NCBI RefSeq assembly: GCF_001613165.1
Contig: NZ_BDBV01000013.1
Location: 1-32,825 of the forward strand
DNA length: 32,825 bases
Source of the DNA: Nocardia mexicana NBRC 108244
Lineage (GTDB): Bacteria > Actinomycetota > Actinomycetes > Mycobacteriales > Mycobacteriaceae
Reading direction: 5' to 3'
A program made the translations under genes and the position numbers. Shown here piece by piece: positions 1 to 7,163 of the stretch (the first letter of the stretch is position 1; each line of letters starts with the position of its first letter). Under the pieces are notes generated by a model that was not told the DNA's origin, did not search any database, and worked only from the letters and a program-made list of their open reading frames with translations.

Positions 1-357
1 CGCCCACCACTCGCCGTCGTCGCGGCGCACCTCGGGCACCGCCCGCCCGGCCCGGACCCACCTGTCGATCCCGCGCGCCACGTGGGCGAGGAAGCGCAGG
101 TCGGCCGCGACGGCGGCCGCGGGCAAGTCCTGCAGCAGCACCGGCACGGCGGCCATCGGCACCAGCGCATGCGCCTCGACCTCGGTCGCCTCCGGCCCGT
201 CCGGCCCCGCCACCAGCACGTGCGCCCGATGCCGGAACCGGGCGCGGGCGATCATCGCCCCCAACGGATCCGGCAGCGCCCCGGAGTCGCTCGCGTCGTT
301 CTCCGGATGGCGCCACAGCACCAACCCGGATCCCGGCGTCCACAACCCATGCAGCAT
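1..357 (-). CDS. SNF2-type DEAD/DEAH helicase, N-terminal part (partial)
   Basis: The leftward frame is open from an ATG at 355-357 to the window edge and gives 119 residues, so the gene is cut by the window end. The protein begins MLHGLWTPGSGLVLWRHPE and ends with RRDDGEWWA. Both the opening 'LHG.W.P...L.LW' pattern and the 'GR.LP.LRRDDG.W.ARW' type of motif are ones I associate with the N-terminal region of the large actinobacterial SNF2-family helicases (HelZ-like, Rv2101 family), which act on nucleic acid with ATP. None of the ATPase motifs lie inside the window, so the call rests on this accessory region only. No clear ribosome site precedes the ATG. It lies 77 bp downstream of the leftward NTF2-like gene and could be co-transcribed with it. 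Alternative: an unrelated hypothetical protein. Confidence 0.6.
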   Translation of the reverse strand, partial: MLHGLWTPGSGLVLWRHPENDASDSGALPDPLGAMIARARFRHRAHVLVAGPDGPEATEVEAHALVPMAAVPVLLQDLPAAAVAADLRFLAHVARGIDRWVRAGRAVPEVRRDDGEWWA

Positions 358-434
358 CCGCCCATCCAATCAGCTGCCCCCGACACGACGCACGCGGCCG
401 GTGGGGTGCCCGGGGTGGACGTTCGTACCACCCG

Positions 435-974
435 TCACGCAGGCCTCGCACGTGCCTTACGCCACAGCGCGCGCGGGCCGAAGCGGGCGGCCACATCGGT
501 CAAGACCAGGCCGAATACGGAGCTGCCGCCGCCCCGGGCAGGCGCGTCTTTTCCGGAGGCACACCAGACTTGGAAGTTCGCCGGATTGATCGGCAGCGAG
601 ATGTGTTCGTGCGTGATCGACCAGCTGCCGCCGGACCGTCGAAGGCATACGGTCTCACGCACCCACATCGGCAACTCGATTCCGCCCCTGCGCTTTCCCG
701 AGTCCAGGTGCAGCATATTGGCGAACGCGACATCTCCGCCGGTGGCGATGGTCAGGTCGTGTGTTTCCAGGCCGACGGGGCCGACATAGCCGTCGAACCA
801 CCGGACGAAATTCCGGCGCACCTCGCCGGTCCCCGTGAAGCGGAGCGGAGCCACGGCGTCGTAATAGACGATGTCTGGCGAATAGAACGCCATGAGCCGA
901 TCGATATCCTTCGACCGCTGCGCCTCGGTGCGGCTCTCCAGCAGTGCCCTGATTTCGGATTCATTCGCAGTCAT
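435..974 (-). CDS. SnoaL/DUF4440-like (NTF2 fold) protein
   Basis: This 179-residue protein starts at an ATG preceded by GGAGG four bases upstream. Its first 125 residues follow the NTF2-like plan: an N-terminal helix with IRALLESRTEAQRSKDIDRLM, then FYSPDIVYYDAV, and later strands ending in a tryptophan-rich hairpin with ITHEHISLP. This is the pattern of SnoaL-like or SgcJ/EcaC-type proteins, a fold used for small-molecule isomerases, hydratases and binding proteins. Substrate cannot be read from sequence. The last 45 residues are arginine- and glycine-rich and look like a non-conserved tail. No partner enzyme is adjacent, so I infer only a cytosolic ligand-binding or enzymatic role. Confidence 0.75.
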   Translation of the reverse strand: MTANESEIRALLESRTEAQRSKDIDRLMAFYSPDIVYYDAVAPLRFTGTGEVRRNFVRWFDGYVGPVGLETHDLTIATGGDVAFANMLHLDSGKRRGGIELPMWVRETVCLRRSGGSWSITHEHISLPINPANFQVWCASGKDAPARGGGSSVFGLVLTDVAARFGPRALWRKARARPA

Positions 975-1354
975 CGTGCCTCCATTCGAGAATTCCGGCC
1001 CGCGACCGGTGATCCGGCGACGGTCCCCGTCGTGTCGGTAATCCGACGACGCAGCCAGGACGAATGTGAGTACTACGACGATGCGGGCCCGGTGCGGAAC
1101 CTCGGGTGTCCGCCGCGGCCCGGCACGATCGGACGGCCGCTCGCCCGGACTGGATGGGCACAGCTATACCAATCGGGTCGAAAATCGAACATACTGGAAT
1201 ATCCGCTGGTCACGGCCGACGAACGGAATCGGCCGTGTTTTTGCAGCAACACAACCCAATCGCATCCGCGCTAGGACCATGGTTCGGTGCCCTCGTACCC
1301 GGAAGCGCACCGAATCGGCGCCGCAGCAGATGGCGCACGAGGAGGGCAGTGAAG
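975..1354. other. 380-bp intergenic region
   Basis: No credible gene lies here. A rightward frame opening with GTG at 1066 runs through it into later genes, but its protein is arginine-rich and out of frame with the real genes. The only clear element is the intrinsic terminator at 1211-1242. The ribosome site of the leftward NTF2-like gene lies at its left edge. Confidence 0.6.
1211..1242 (+). terminator. Orphan intrinsic terminator or attenuator
   Basis: CACGGCCGA (1211-1219) and TCGGCCGTG (1229-1237) form a perfect 9-bp stem with a 9-base loop, followed at once by TTTTT (1238-1242). This is a textbook rho-independent terminator reading rightward. No rightward gene ends upstream; the nearest genes to the left run leftward. 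It could end a small RNA or act in the leader of the gene at 1355. Confidence 0.7.
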
Positions 1355-1717
1355 ATGACGATTCTGCTCCAGGCACTCGAGCAGAGTTTCACGCCGACTA
1401 CGCCGTGGGAGCGGCGCAAATTCACCTTCGTCGACACCGCCAAGATCGTCGGCATGCGCCTGGACGGGCAGTCCGGGGTGTGGCTGGATCTGTCGCGGCC
1501 CGGCGAATCCCAGCGACTCGCGCGCACGGTGGATCCGCGCGACGCGATCACCTTCCTGCTCACGACGTTCGCGAAGATCGCCGAGTGCGAGGAGCGCGGC
1601 GGCTCGTGGCTGATCGGCCACGACGGGGCGCGGGTGGAGTCGATCGCGGCGACTCGGTTCCCGCCCCAGGCGGCCGAACTGCCCGCCGACGATCTGCTGG
1701 CACGGGCCTGGTTGTAG
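1355..1717 (+). CDS. Conserved hypothetical protein, 120 aa
   Basis: I do not recognise this protein. The ATG at 1355 is chosen because AGGAGGG ends eight bases before it; an in-frame GTG at 1349 sits too close to that site, and the frame upstream is arginine-rich and not protein-like. The 120 residues start MTILLQALEQSFTPTTPWER and are mixed alpha/beta with no signal peptide or membrane segment. The middle (about 70-100) holds AITFLLTTFAKIAECEERGG followed by WLIGHDGARV. It stands alone between an orphan terminator on the left and a 249-bp gap on the right. Its leader would contain the hairpin at 1211-1242 if transcription begins upstream of that point. Confidence 0.7.
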   Translation: MTILLQALEQSFTPTTPWERRKFTFVDTAKIVGMRLDGQSGVWLDLSRPGESQRLARTVDPRDAITFLLTTFAKIAECEERGGSWLIGHDGARVESIAATRFPPQAAELPADDLLARAWL

Positions 1718-1966
1718 CACCACCCGCCTGTCGATCCGCGCCAGGGCACTGCCCAACCTGCACGCGACCCGACGGCTACCCAACCCGCATGCGGCTTGGT
1801 TGCTTCGCGACCCGAACGCAGCCGAGGTGCTTCCAACCCTGCACACAGATCCGGGGCCCGCGGGCCCCGGTCGTGCTGCCGCCGACACACCGCCGACTAC
1901 GAAAGACACACCGGTCACTTGTCGGGTTTCGAGCCGCTTGTCGGTGCCGAGGTATACACCTGATGC

Positions 1967-2671
1967 ATGCAGCGGGGTGGGTGGGCATGGTGGGGACCGA
2001 TGGTGCTGGCCGTCGTGGTGCTGGCAGCGGGCTGTTCGATTCTCGGCGATGGGCCGCCCGCGCCGGGCAGCCCCACTCGCGCCCAGGTGGAGGCGCTGCT
2101 GGGCGCCGCCAGAGTGATCGACAAACGCCCGCACCCGGGCGGTTATCAGCGCGGCTGCCGAAACGACGAGGGCTGCGTATTCGGCCCGGCGTGGTCCGAC
2201 GATTACGACGGCCGCGGCGGCCACGACGGCTGCGACACCCGCAACAACGTGCTCCAAGGGCAATTGAGCGGCGTCAGCCATCGCCCTGGCACGCGCGACT
2301 GCGTGGTGCTCGCGGGCATCCTGCAAGACCCCTACACAGGCAAGCGCATCACTTTCGACAAGTCCCGGGCGCGCGAGGTGCAGATCGACCACATCTATCC
2401 CCTGGCCGCCGCCTGGGATATGGGCGCCGCGACCTGGCCACTGCCCCAGCGCATCCGCTTCGCCAACGACATCGACTTCAACCTGCTGGCCGTCGACGGC
2501 GCGACCAACGAGGACAAGGGCGACAGCACCCCCGCCGACTGGCTACCCCCGGCCCGCGCCTACCGCTGCTTCTACGCGGGCAAATACCTCACGGCCGCAA
2601 CACAATACGACCTCCCCATCACCCTGGCCGATCGCGAGGCCCTGCACCGCGCGGCCCGCGGCTGCGCTTGA
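1967..2671 (+). CDS. Secreted HNH nuclease lipoprotein (DUF1524-type)
   Basis: The 234-residue protein has an N-terminal hydrophobic stretch (about 11-21) ending LAAGC at Cys23, a plausible but non-ideal lipobox, so it is probably exported and lipid-anchored or secreted. The rest matches the DUF1524/GmrSD C-terminal HNH nuclease family: VQIDHIYPLAAAW with Asp141-His142, then NLLAVDGATNEDKGD with Asn181 and Lys184, which form the beta-beta-alpha-metal active site. Six cysteines outside the lipobox (in RGC, EGC, DGCD, RDC, RCF and the C-terminal RGCA) suit a disulfide-bonded exported protein. Proteins of this type are common in actinobacteria and are presumed to digest extracellular DNA; target and role here are unknown. 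No immunity-like partner is adjacent. An out-of-frame ATG lies four bases upstream of the chosen start. Confidence 0.88.
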   Translation: MQRGGWAWWGPMVLAVVVLAAGCSILGDGPPAPGSPTRAQVEALLGAARVIDKRPHPGGYQRGCRNDEGCVFGPAWSDDYDGRGGHDGCDTRNNVLQGQLSGVSHRPGTRDCVVLAGILQDPYTGKRITFDKSRAREVQIDHIYPLAAAWDMGAATWPLPQRIRFANDIDFNLLAVDGATNEDKGDSTPADWLPPARAYRCFYAGKYLTAATQYDLPITLADREALHRAARGCA

Positions 2672-2702
2672 CCGGCACGGCTCGTCGCACCCTTTGCACA
2701 AC

Positions 2703-2757
2703 CCCGCACCCCCTACAGGCGTTTGCGAGGAGTGCGGGAGCACACGGGGGGTGCGGG
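2703..2757. terminator. Long stem between convergent genes
   Basis: CCCGCACCCCC (2703-2713) pairs perfectly with GGGGGTGCGGG (2747-2757) around a 33-base loop. It lies between the nuclease gene ending at 2671 and the leftward rhodanese gene ending at 2762, so it probably serves as a bidirectional terminator. There is no T-tract, which is usual in high-GC actinobacteria. Confidence 0.55.
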
Positions 2758-2761
2758 AAGG

Positions 2762-3583
2762 TCAGTCGGTGGCCACCGGGCGCTTGGGGTCGTTGGACCA
2801 CTGGGACCAGGAGCCCGGGTAGAGGGTGGCGTCGATTCCGGCGACGGCCAGGGCCGCGATCTGGTGTGCGGCCGTGACGCCCGAGCCGCAGTAGACCGCG
2901 ACCGGGCCGGAACCGTGGTCGGCGAACCGCGCCCGCAGTTCCTCCGGGGTTTTGAAAGTGCCGTCGGCCGTGAGGTTTTCGGCGGTCGGAGCGCTCACGG
3001 CGCCGGGGATGTGCCCGGCGCGGGGGTCCACCGGCTCGGTCTCGCCGCGGTAGCGCTCCCCTGCCCTGGCATCGAGCAGCGGGCCCTGCCAGGCCGCCGC
3101 GCCGTCGGCATCGGTCACCGGCATATTGCCAGGGCTGAACACGACGTCGCCGGGAGAGGGGTCGGGCTCGCTGCCGGTGGTGAGCTCGCCACCCGCGCGT
3201 TCCCATGCCGGGAGGCCGCCGTCGAGGATGCGCACGTCCGCCGCACCGGCCCATCGCAGCAGCCACCAGGCCCGCGCCGCGGCCATGCCGCCCGTCGCGT
3301 CGTAGACGACGACCGGTTCGCCGGTGCGAAGCCCCCAGCTGCGAGCACATTTCTGCAGGTGGGCAAGTTCGGGCAGCGGATGACGGCCGCGCGCCGGGGA
3401 CGGCGGATCGGCCAGTTCGGTCTCCAGATCGACGAATACGGCCCCCGGTATGTGGCCGTCCAGATAGTGCTGCGGTCCGTCCGGATCGCCCAGCGCCCAC
3501 CGCACATCCAGCACATGCACGCGGGAACCGCTGTCGGACAGCACTTTCCGAAGTTCTTCGGCCGATATCAACACCGCGGTCAA
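2762..3583 (-). CDS. sseA: Sulfurtransferase (two-domain rhodanese / MST)
   Basis: This 273-residue enzyme has two rhodanese domains, the usual size and plan for thiosulfate or 3-mercaptopyruvate sulfurtransferases, which move sulfane sulfur to cyanide or other thiols. The inactive N-terminal domain shows HVLDVRW, DGHIPGA and VVVYDATGG; the C-terminal domain shows LLDARAGERYRG, GHIPGAVSAP and the active loop VYCGSGVTAAH with catalytic Cys232. The CGSGVT loop resembles mercaptopyruvate sulfurtransferases more than plain rhodaneses. The start is a TTG six bases after GAGGAG. The gene is separated from upstream benE by 165 bp and converges with the nuclease gene. The symbol is by resemblance to actinobacterial SseA. 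Confidence 0.92.
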   Translation of the reverse strand: MTAVLISAEELRKVLSDSGSRVHVLDVRWALGDPDGPQHYLDGHIPGAVFVDLETELADPPSPARGRHPLPELAHLQKCARSWGLRTGEPVVVYDATGGMAAARAWWLLRWAGAADVRILDGGLPAWERAGGELTTGSEPDPSPGDVVFSPGNMPVTDADGAAAWQGPLLDARAGERYRGETEPVDPRAGHIPGAVSAPTAENLTADGTFKTPEELRARFADHGSGPVAVYCGSGVTAAHQIAALAVAGIDATLYPGSWSQWSNDPKRPVATD

Positions 3584-3705
3584 GCCAGCTCCTCTGTCAG
3601 ATCCGTAGCCGGTACGCGAACTCCCCCACCCTACGACAAGCGCTACTCTGCCGATCCGAGTCCGCGCCCGCGGGCCTCTGCCCCGAGACCGGCGTCGCTC
3701 TGATC

Positions 3706-3721
3706 GGTGCCGACCGGCACC
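3706..3721 (-). terminator. Short hairpin downstream of benE
   Basis: GGTGCC and GGCACC (3706-3711, 3716-3721) form a 6-bp GC-rich stem with a four-base loop about 28 bases past the benE stop. No T-tract follows on the minus strand, so termination is only a reasonable guess. Confidence 0.35.
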
Positions 3722-3748
3722 TTCCCCGAACTGCGTCGCGAATTCCGC

Positions 3749-5044
3749 TCAGGCCGACGCCCGCTGCGGCCGATGCAGCACCCATCGCACCAGCAGCCCC
3801 GCGACCAAGGCCCAGAATGCCGCGCCGATACCCAGTAGCGCGATGCCGGAGGCCGACACCCCGAAGGTGACGGCGGCGGCGAGCCGGTGCTCCGCGGACC
3901 CCAGCGCCGCGGTCAGCGCGGCCGCCAGCGTGGCGATCAGGGCCAGGGCCGCAACGGTTTCCAGCACGCCCGGCGGCGCGGCGGCGACCAGCGTCACCAG
4001 CGCGCCCGAGGCCATCGCCAGCAACAGGTACGTCCAGCCCGCGCTGAACGCCGCGATCCAGCGCCGCCGCGGATCCGGATGCGCCTCCGGCGCCGCAGCC
4101 AGCGCGGCACTGACCGCGGCGAGGTTGATCGCGTGCCCACCCGCGAAGGCGCCGGCGATGGTGCCGAGCCCGGTCGTGCTCATCGCCGCGCGCCACGGCA
4201 CCCGGTATCCGAACGAGCTCATCACCGCCGTCCCCGGAATGTTCTGCGCGGCCATGGTGACGATGTACAGCGGCACGGCCACGCCGATCAGCGCCTGCCA
4301 ACTCCAGTGCGGCACAGTCCATTCCACGCGCGGCAGCATCGTCGCGAGATCCAGGCGGCGATGGGTGACGGCGATGTCGACACCGGCCCCGACCGCGGCC
4401 GTCGCGAATGCCGCCAGCACCGCCCAGCGCGGCGCGAACCGCTGCAGTACCAGCCACACCACCAGCACCGGAATCACCACGGCCGGACTGGTGCTCAGCG
4501 CGTGCATGGGCGCCAGGCACAGCGGCAGCAGCACCCCGGCCAGCATCGCCTGCGCGATCTCGGCCGGAATGGCCGCGATCAGCTTGCCCAGCCGCTGCCA
4601 GAACCCGGTCAGGACGACCAGCACGCCGGTCACCACGAACGCCCCGACGGCCGCGGGCCAGCCACCGGCAATCGCCCCGGTGCTCGCCAGCAGCGCGGCG
4701 CCCGGGGTGGACCAGGCCAGCGTGATCGGCATCCGGTACCGGCGGCTGAGCAGCACGATTCCCACAGCCTGCGTCACACAGACGGCCAGCAGACCCGACG
4801 CGGCCTGGGCGGGCGTCGCCCCCACTCCCCGCAACCCGGCCAGCACCACCGCGAACGAGCTGGTGAAGCCCACGAGCGCCGTCACAACACCGGCTCCCAC
4901 CGGATGCAGCGGCCCCACATCGGGTTCGGCGACAACGTTCGATTCGGCATCAGCGGTGGCAGTCACCGCGCCATCGTCGCCAACACCAACCAGTCCAGTC
5001 AGGATCCAATCCCCCGAAACTGGCCTGACTTCCTCCGCTGCCAA
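3749..5044 (-). CDS. benE: BenE-family transporter (benzoate/H+ symporter type)
   Basis: The protein is a polytopic membrane protein of up to 431 residues with about eleven or twelve hydrophobic segments from residue 50 onward. Stretches such as GFTSSFAVVLAGLRGVGAT, YRMPITLAWSTPGAALL and a later N-P-x-x-x-type segment with AGAFAGGHAINLAAVSAAL are characteristic of the BenE family, whose founding member imports benzoate with protons. The real substrate here is unknown; no benzoate catabolic gene is nearby. The longest frame starts with TTG at 5044, and an in-frame GTG at 4966 is also possible; neither has a clear ribosome site, and the first 45 residues look non-conserved. It follows the Lrp-family gene by 24 bp on the same strand, so the two are probably one transcript and the transporter may carry an acid related to the divergent 2-oxoacid dehydrogenase. 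Confidence 0.88.
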   Translation of the reverse strand: MAAEEVRPVSGDWILTGLVGVGDDGAVTATADAESNVVAEPDVGPLHPVGAGVVTALVGFTSSFAVVLAGLRGVGATPAQAASGLLAVCVTQAVGIVLLSRRYRMPITLAWSTPGAALLASTGAIAGGWPAAVGAFVVTGVLVVLTGFWQRLGKLIAAIPAEIAQAMLAGVLLPLCLAPMHALSTSPAVVIPVLVVWLVLQRFAPRWAVLAAFATAAVGAGVDIAVTHRRLDLATMLPRVEWTVPHWSWQALIGVAVPLYIVTMAAQNIPGTAVMSSFGYRVPWRAAMSTTGLGTIAGAFAGGHAINLAAVSAALAAAPEAHPDPRRRWIAAFSAGWTYLLLAMASGALVTLVAAAPPGVLETVAALALIATLAAALTAALGSAEHRLAAAVTFGVSASGIALLGIGAAFWALVAGLLVRWVLHRPQRASA

Positions 5045-5068
5045 CCTTCGCCCGAAGGGCGGGGCGGT

Positions 5069-5629
5069 TCAGCGGGGGCGGGGGGTGAGGCCGAGGGGGC
5101 GGTTGGTGCGGGTCGAATCCGGGCGGGGGGCAACGCCATTGGGGACCGCCAGGCGGCGGAGAAGGGGGGCCGTGCGCGGGCCGACGAGTTGGCGCATCAC
5201 CAGGGCCATGTTGGTGCGCTCCACGCCCGGGATCTTCAGGATCTGACCGGCGATGCGGTAGAGGTCGTCGGCGTCGCGGGCCACCACGCGGACGGTGAGG
5301 TCCGTGGGGCCGGTCATGCCGCAGACCTCGGTCACCTCCGGAACCTCGGCCAGTTCGTCCACCACCGAGTCCAGCTTGTGCTGGTCGACCACCACCGCCA
5401 CGAAGGCGGCCAGCGGATATCCGAGGGCGCGGGGGTCGACGCGGCGCTCGAAACTGGCCAGCACGCCGCCAGCCTCCCAGCGCGCCAGCCGGGCCTGAAC
5501 CGTGTTGCGCGACAGCCCGAGCCGGGTAGCCAGTTCCACCCCGGTGGCACGGGGATTGGCGATCAGCTCCAGCAACAGCCGCGCATCGGTTGCATCGACG
5601 ACGGCTCCGACAGGCTCTCCACTCGACAT
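5069..5629 (-). CDS. Lrp/AsnC-family transcriptional regulator
   Basis: The 186-residue protein has the Lrp layout: an N-terminal winged helix-turn-helix (ATDARLLLELIANPRATGVE then LATRLGLSRNTVQARLARWE, about 11-55) and a C-terminal RAM effector domain (DPRALGYPLAAFVAVVVD, then EVTEVCGMTGPTDLTVRVVA and IPGVERTNMALV). These proteins form dimers to octamers and sense amino acids or related acids. I chose the ATG at 5629 because CATACT sits seven bases upstream, fitting a leaderless transcript; an ATG at 5650 would add seven residues. The gene is divergent from the bkd operon, and the shared gap holds two copies of a bipartite repeat, so I infer it controls itself, benE and bkd. Lrp-type BkdR activating bkd genes in Pseudomonas is an established parallel. 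Confidence 0.93.
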   Translation of the reverse strand: MSSGEPVGAVVDATDARLLLELIANPRATGVELATRLGLSRNTVQARLARWEAGGVLASFERRVDPRALGYPLAAFVAVVVDQHKLDSVVDELAEVPEVTEVCGMTGPTDLTVRVVARDADDLYRIAGQILKIPGVERTNMALVMRQLVGPRTAPLLRRLAVPNGVAPRPDSTRTNRPLGLTPRPR

Positions 5630-5636
5630 GCAACGC

Positions 5637-5642
5637 AGTATG
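5637..5642 (-). promoter_or_regulatory. -10 candidate for the Lrp gene
   Basis: On the minus strand CATACT ends seven bases before the ATG at 5629, which would place the first transcribed base on the A of the start codon. The -10 is close to the actinobacterial TANNNT consensus but starts with C. No convincing -35 is visible. Confidence 0.45.
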
Positions 5643-5666
5643 GCAGCCATCACAGTCCGCACGCGA

Positions 5667-5710
5667 GCATTCTGCCCAATCCGCCCGTTAGGACTTGCGC
5701 AAGTCGCCCA
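5667..5710 (+). promoter_or_regulatory. Bipartite repeat copy 1 (probable Lrp operator, lrp side)
   Basis: The element reads GCATTCTGCCCA (5667-5678), a 14-base non-conserved spacer, then ACTTGCGCAAGTCGCCCA (5693-5710). ACTTGCGCAAGT is a perfect 12-bp palindrome. It lies 38-81 bp upstream of the lrp start codon. A second copy with the same orientation and same spacer length is at 5937-5980. Confidence 0.75.
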
Positions 5711-5936
5711 CCACCGCACGAAGCAGCCGACCACCTCAACGGAAGGCCGACGCGCTGACAGCCACATTCGCCGCCTCGCCGGGCCGCGGCACCCGATCCC
5801 AGCCACGACGGACTCACCGAACATCGATGTCCCCGATCGCGCAGCAGGCACAACCTCCAGCCACCGCATCGATGACACGGCAGCCCGGATCTGATCACAC
5901 GAGGCAGTATGCAAGCAAAGACGGCCGGCAACCCGC

Positions 5937-5980
5937 GCATTCTGCCCACTTAGCGTGTCCATACTTGCGCAAGTCGCCCA
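5937..5980 (+). promoter_or_regulatory. Bipartite repeat copy 2 (probable Lrp operator, bkd side)
   Basis: GCATTCTGCCCA (5937-5948), 14 unrelated bases, then ACTTGCGCAAGTCGCCCA (5963-5980). All 30 conserved bases match copy 1, while the spacer does not. It ends 86 bp before the bkdA start codon, the usual place for an Lrp-type activator or repressor site. Confidence 0.75.
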
Positions 5981-6065
5981 ATCGTGGATGCTGTGTGATA
6001 TAGGACACTCTCTTACGTCGCCAGCACGGAGACCCCGGCGCGGCGACGGACAGGAGGCGAGGGTT

Positions 6066-7163
6066 ATGGCCGACCCCATCACCTACCCGGTGCAGTTGGT
6101 CCAGCCGGACGGCCGCCGCGTACTCGACCGCGAGCATGCGGCGCTGGTATCCGATGTCGGACCCGAACGATTGCGGCAGTTGTACGAGGACATGGTGGTC
6201 GCCCGCCGCATAGATGTGGAGGCGACCGCGCTGCAACGCCAGGGCCAGCTGGGCCTGTGGCCTCCCCTGCTGGGCCAGGAGGCCGCCCAGATCGGTTCCG
6301 CTCACGCCCTGCACGCCGACGACTACGTGTTCTGCAGCTATCGCGAGGCCGGGGTCGCCTACTGCCGCGGCGTCGACCCGAGCCTGATCACCCGGCTGTG
6401 GCGCGGCGCCGCCCACTTCTGCTGGGACCCGGCGGATATCAATATGACCAACCCCGCCATCGTGGTCGGCGCGCAGGGCCTGCACGCCACCGGCTACGCC
6501 TACGCCGCCCATCTGGACGGTGCCGAGATCGCGGTGCTCACCTACTTCGGCGACGGGGCCACCAGCCAGGGCGATATGGCCGAGGCGCTGGGCTTCGCGG
6601 CGTCCTGGAGCGCGCCGGTGGTGTTCTTCTGCATGAACAACCAGTGGGCGATCAGCGAACCGGTAACCGTGCAGAGCCCCACGCCGATCGTGCGCCGCGC
6701 CTACGGCTACGGCATTCCGGGCGTGCAGGTGGATGGCAACGACGTGCTGGCGGTGCTGGCGATGACCCGGCAGGCGGTGGCGCGCGCCCGCGCGGGGGGC
6801 GGCCCGTCGTTCGTCGAGGCCATCACCTATCGCATGGGCCCGCACACCACCGCCGACGACCCCACCCGCTACCGTTCGGCCGCCGAGAACGAGGTCTGGC
6901 AGCGCCGTGATCCGATCGACCGGATGCGGCGGCTCCTGGAGCGAGAAGATCTGTGGGACAGCGATTTCGAGCACCGGGTGCAGACCCGCTCCGACGAGGT
7001 CGGCGGGGTGTTGCGCGCCGCGACCATCGCTATGCCCGACCCGGATCCCGCGCAACTTTTCGAGCACGTCTACACCACCCGGCATCCCCTGATCGAGGAG
7101 GAACGGCGACGATACGCCGATTACCTCGCGGACGGCACAGTCACGGAAGGAGTCCGGTCATGA
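6066..7163 (+). CDS. bkdA: Branched-chain 2-oxoacid dehydrogenase E1 alpha
   Basis: This 365-residue subunit joins with E1 beta to decarboxylate a 2-oxoacid with thiamine diphosphate and pass the acyl group to E2 lipoate. The cofactor motif runs from GDGATSQGD (162-170) to the asparagine pair NN at 191-192. The loop GPHTTADDPTRYR is typical of the branched-chain rather than the pyruvate branch. The ATG at 6066 is eight bases after AGGAGG; the frame continues upstream to 5955 without protein-like sequence. The stop overlaps the next start by four bases (ATGA), so the genes are translationally coupled. Expression is probably controlled by the divergent Lrp protein. The homologue in M. tuberculosis (Rv2497c) was first named pdhA and later bkdA; a pyruvate-using complex remains an alternative. 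Confidence 0.93.
   Translation: MADPITYPVQLVQPDGRRVLDREHAALVSDVGPERLRQLYEDMVVARRIDVEATALQRQGQLGLWPPLLGQEAAQIGSAHALHADDYVFCSYREAGVAYCRGVDPSLITRLWRGAAHFCWDPADINMTNPAIVVGAQGLHATGYAYAAHLDGAEIAVLTYFGDGATSQGDMAEALGFAASWSAPVVFFCMNNQWAISEPVTVQSPTPIVRRAYGYGIPGVQVDGNDVLAVLAMTRQAVARARAGGGPSFVEAITYRMGPHTTADDPTRYRSAAENEVWQRRDPIDRMRRLLEREDLWDSDFEHRVQTRSDEVGGVLRAATIAMPDPDPAQLFEHVYTTRHPLIEEERRRYADYLADGTVTEGVRS

Larger units (their letters stand above)
5630..6065. other. 436-bp divergent regulatory region, lrp-bkd
   Basis: No credible gene lies here; frames crossing it are low-complexity arginine-rich products. It contains the lrp-side -10 candidate, two 44-bp repeats (5667-5710 and 5937-5980), an AT-rich stretch TGATATAGGA at 5996-6005 that may belong to the bkd promoter, and the bkd ribosome site. 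The 226 bp between the two repeats show no further structure to me. Confidence 0.7.

Noticed and set aside
1919..1960. Possible promoter for the nuclease gene (TTGTCG and TATACA)
   Set aside because: Spacing is 9 or 28 bp and the -10 candidate lacks the final T.
1066..2877. Long rightward open frame of 603 codons
   Set aside because: Arginine/proline-rich product out of frame with the well-supported genes at 1355 and 1967; an effect of high GC.
3843..5758. Long rightward open frames opposite benE and lrp
   Set aside because: Low-complexity Ser/Thr/Ala or Arg/Gln-rich products, mirror frames of clear membrane and Lrp proteins.
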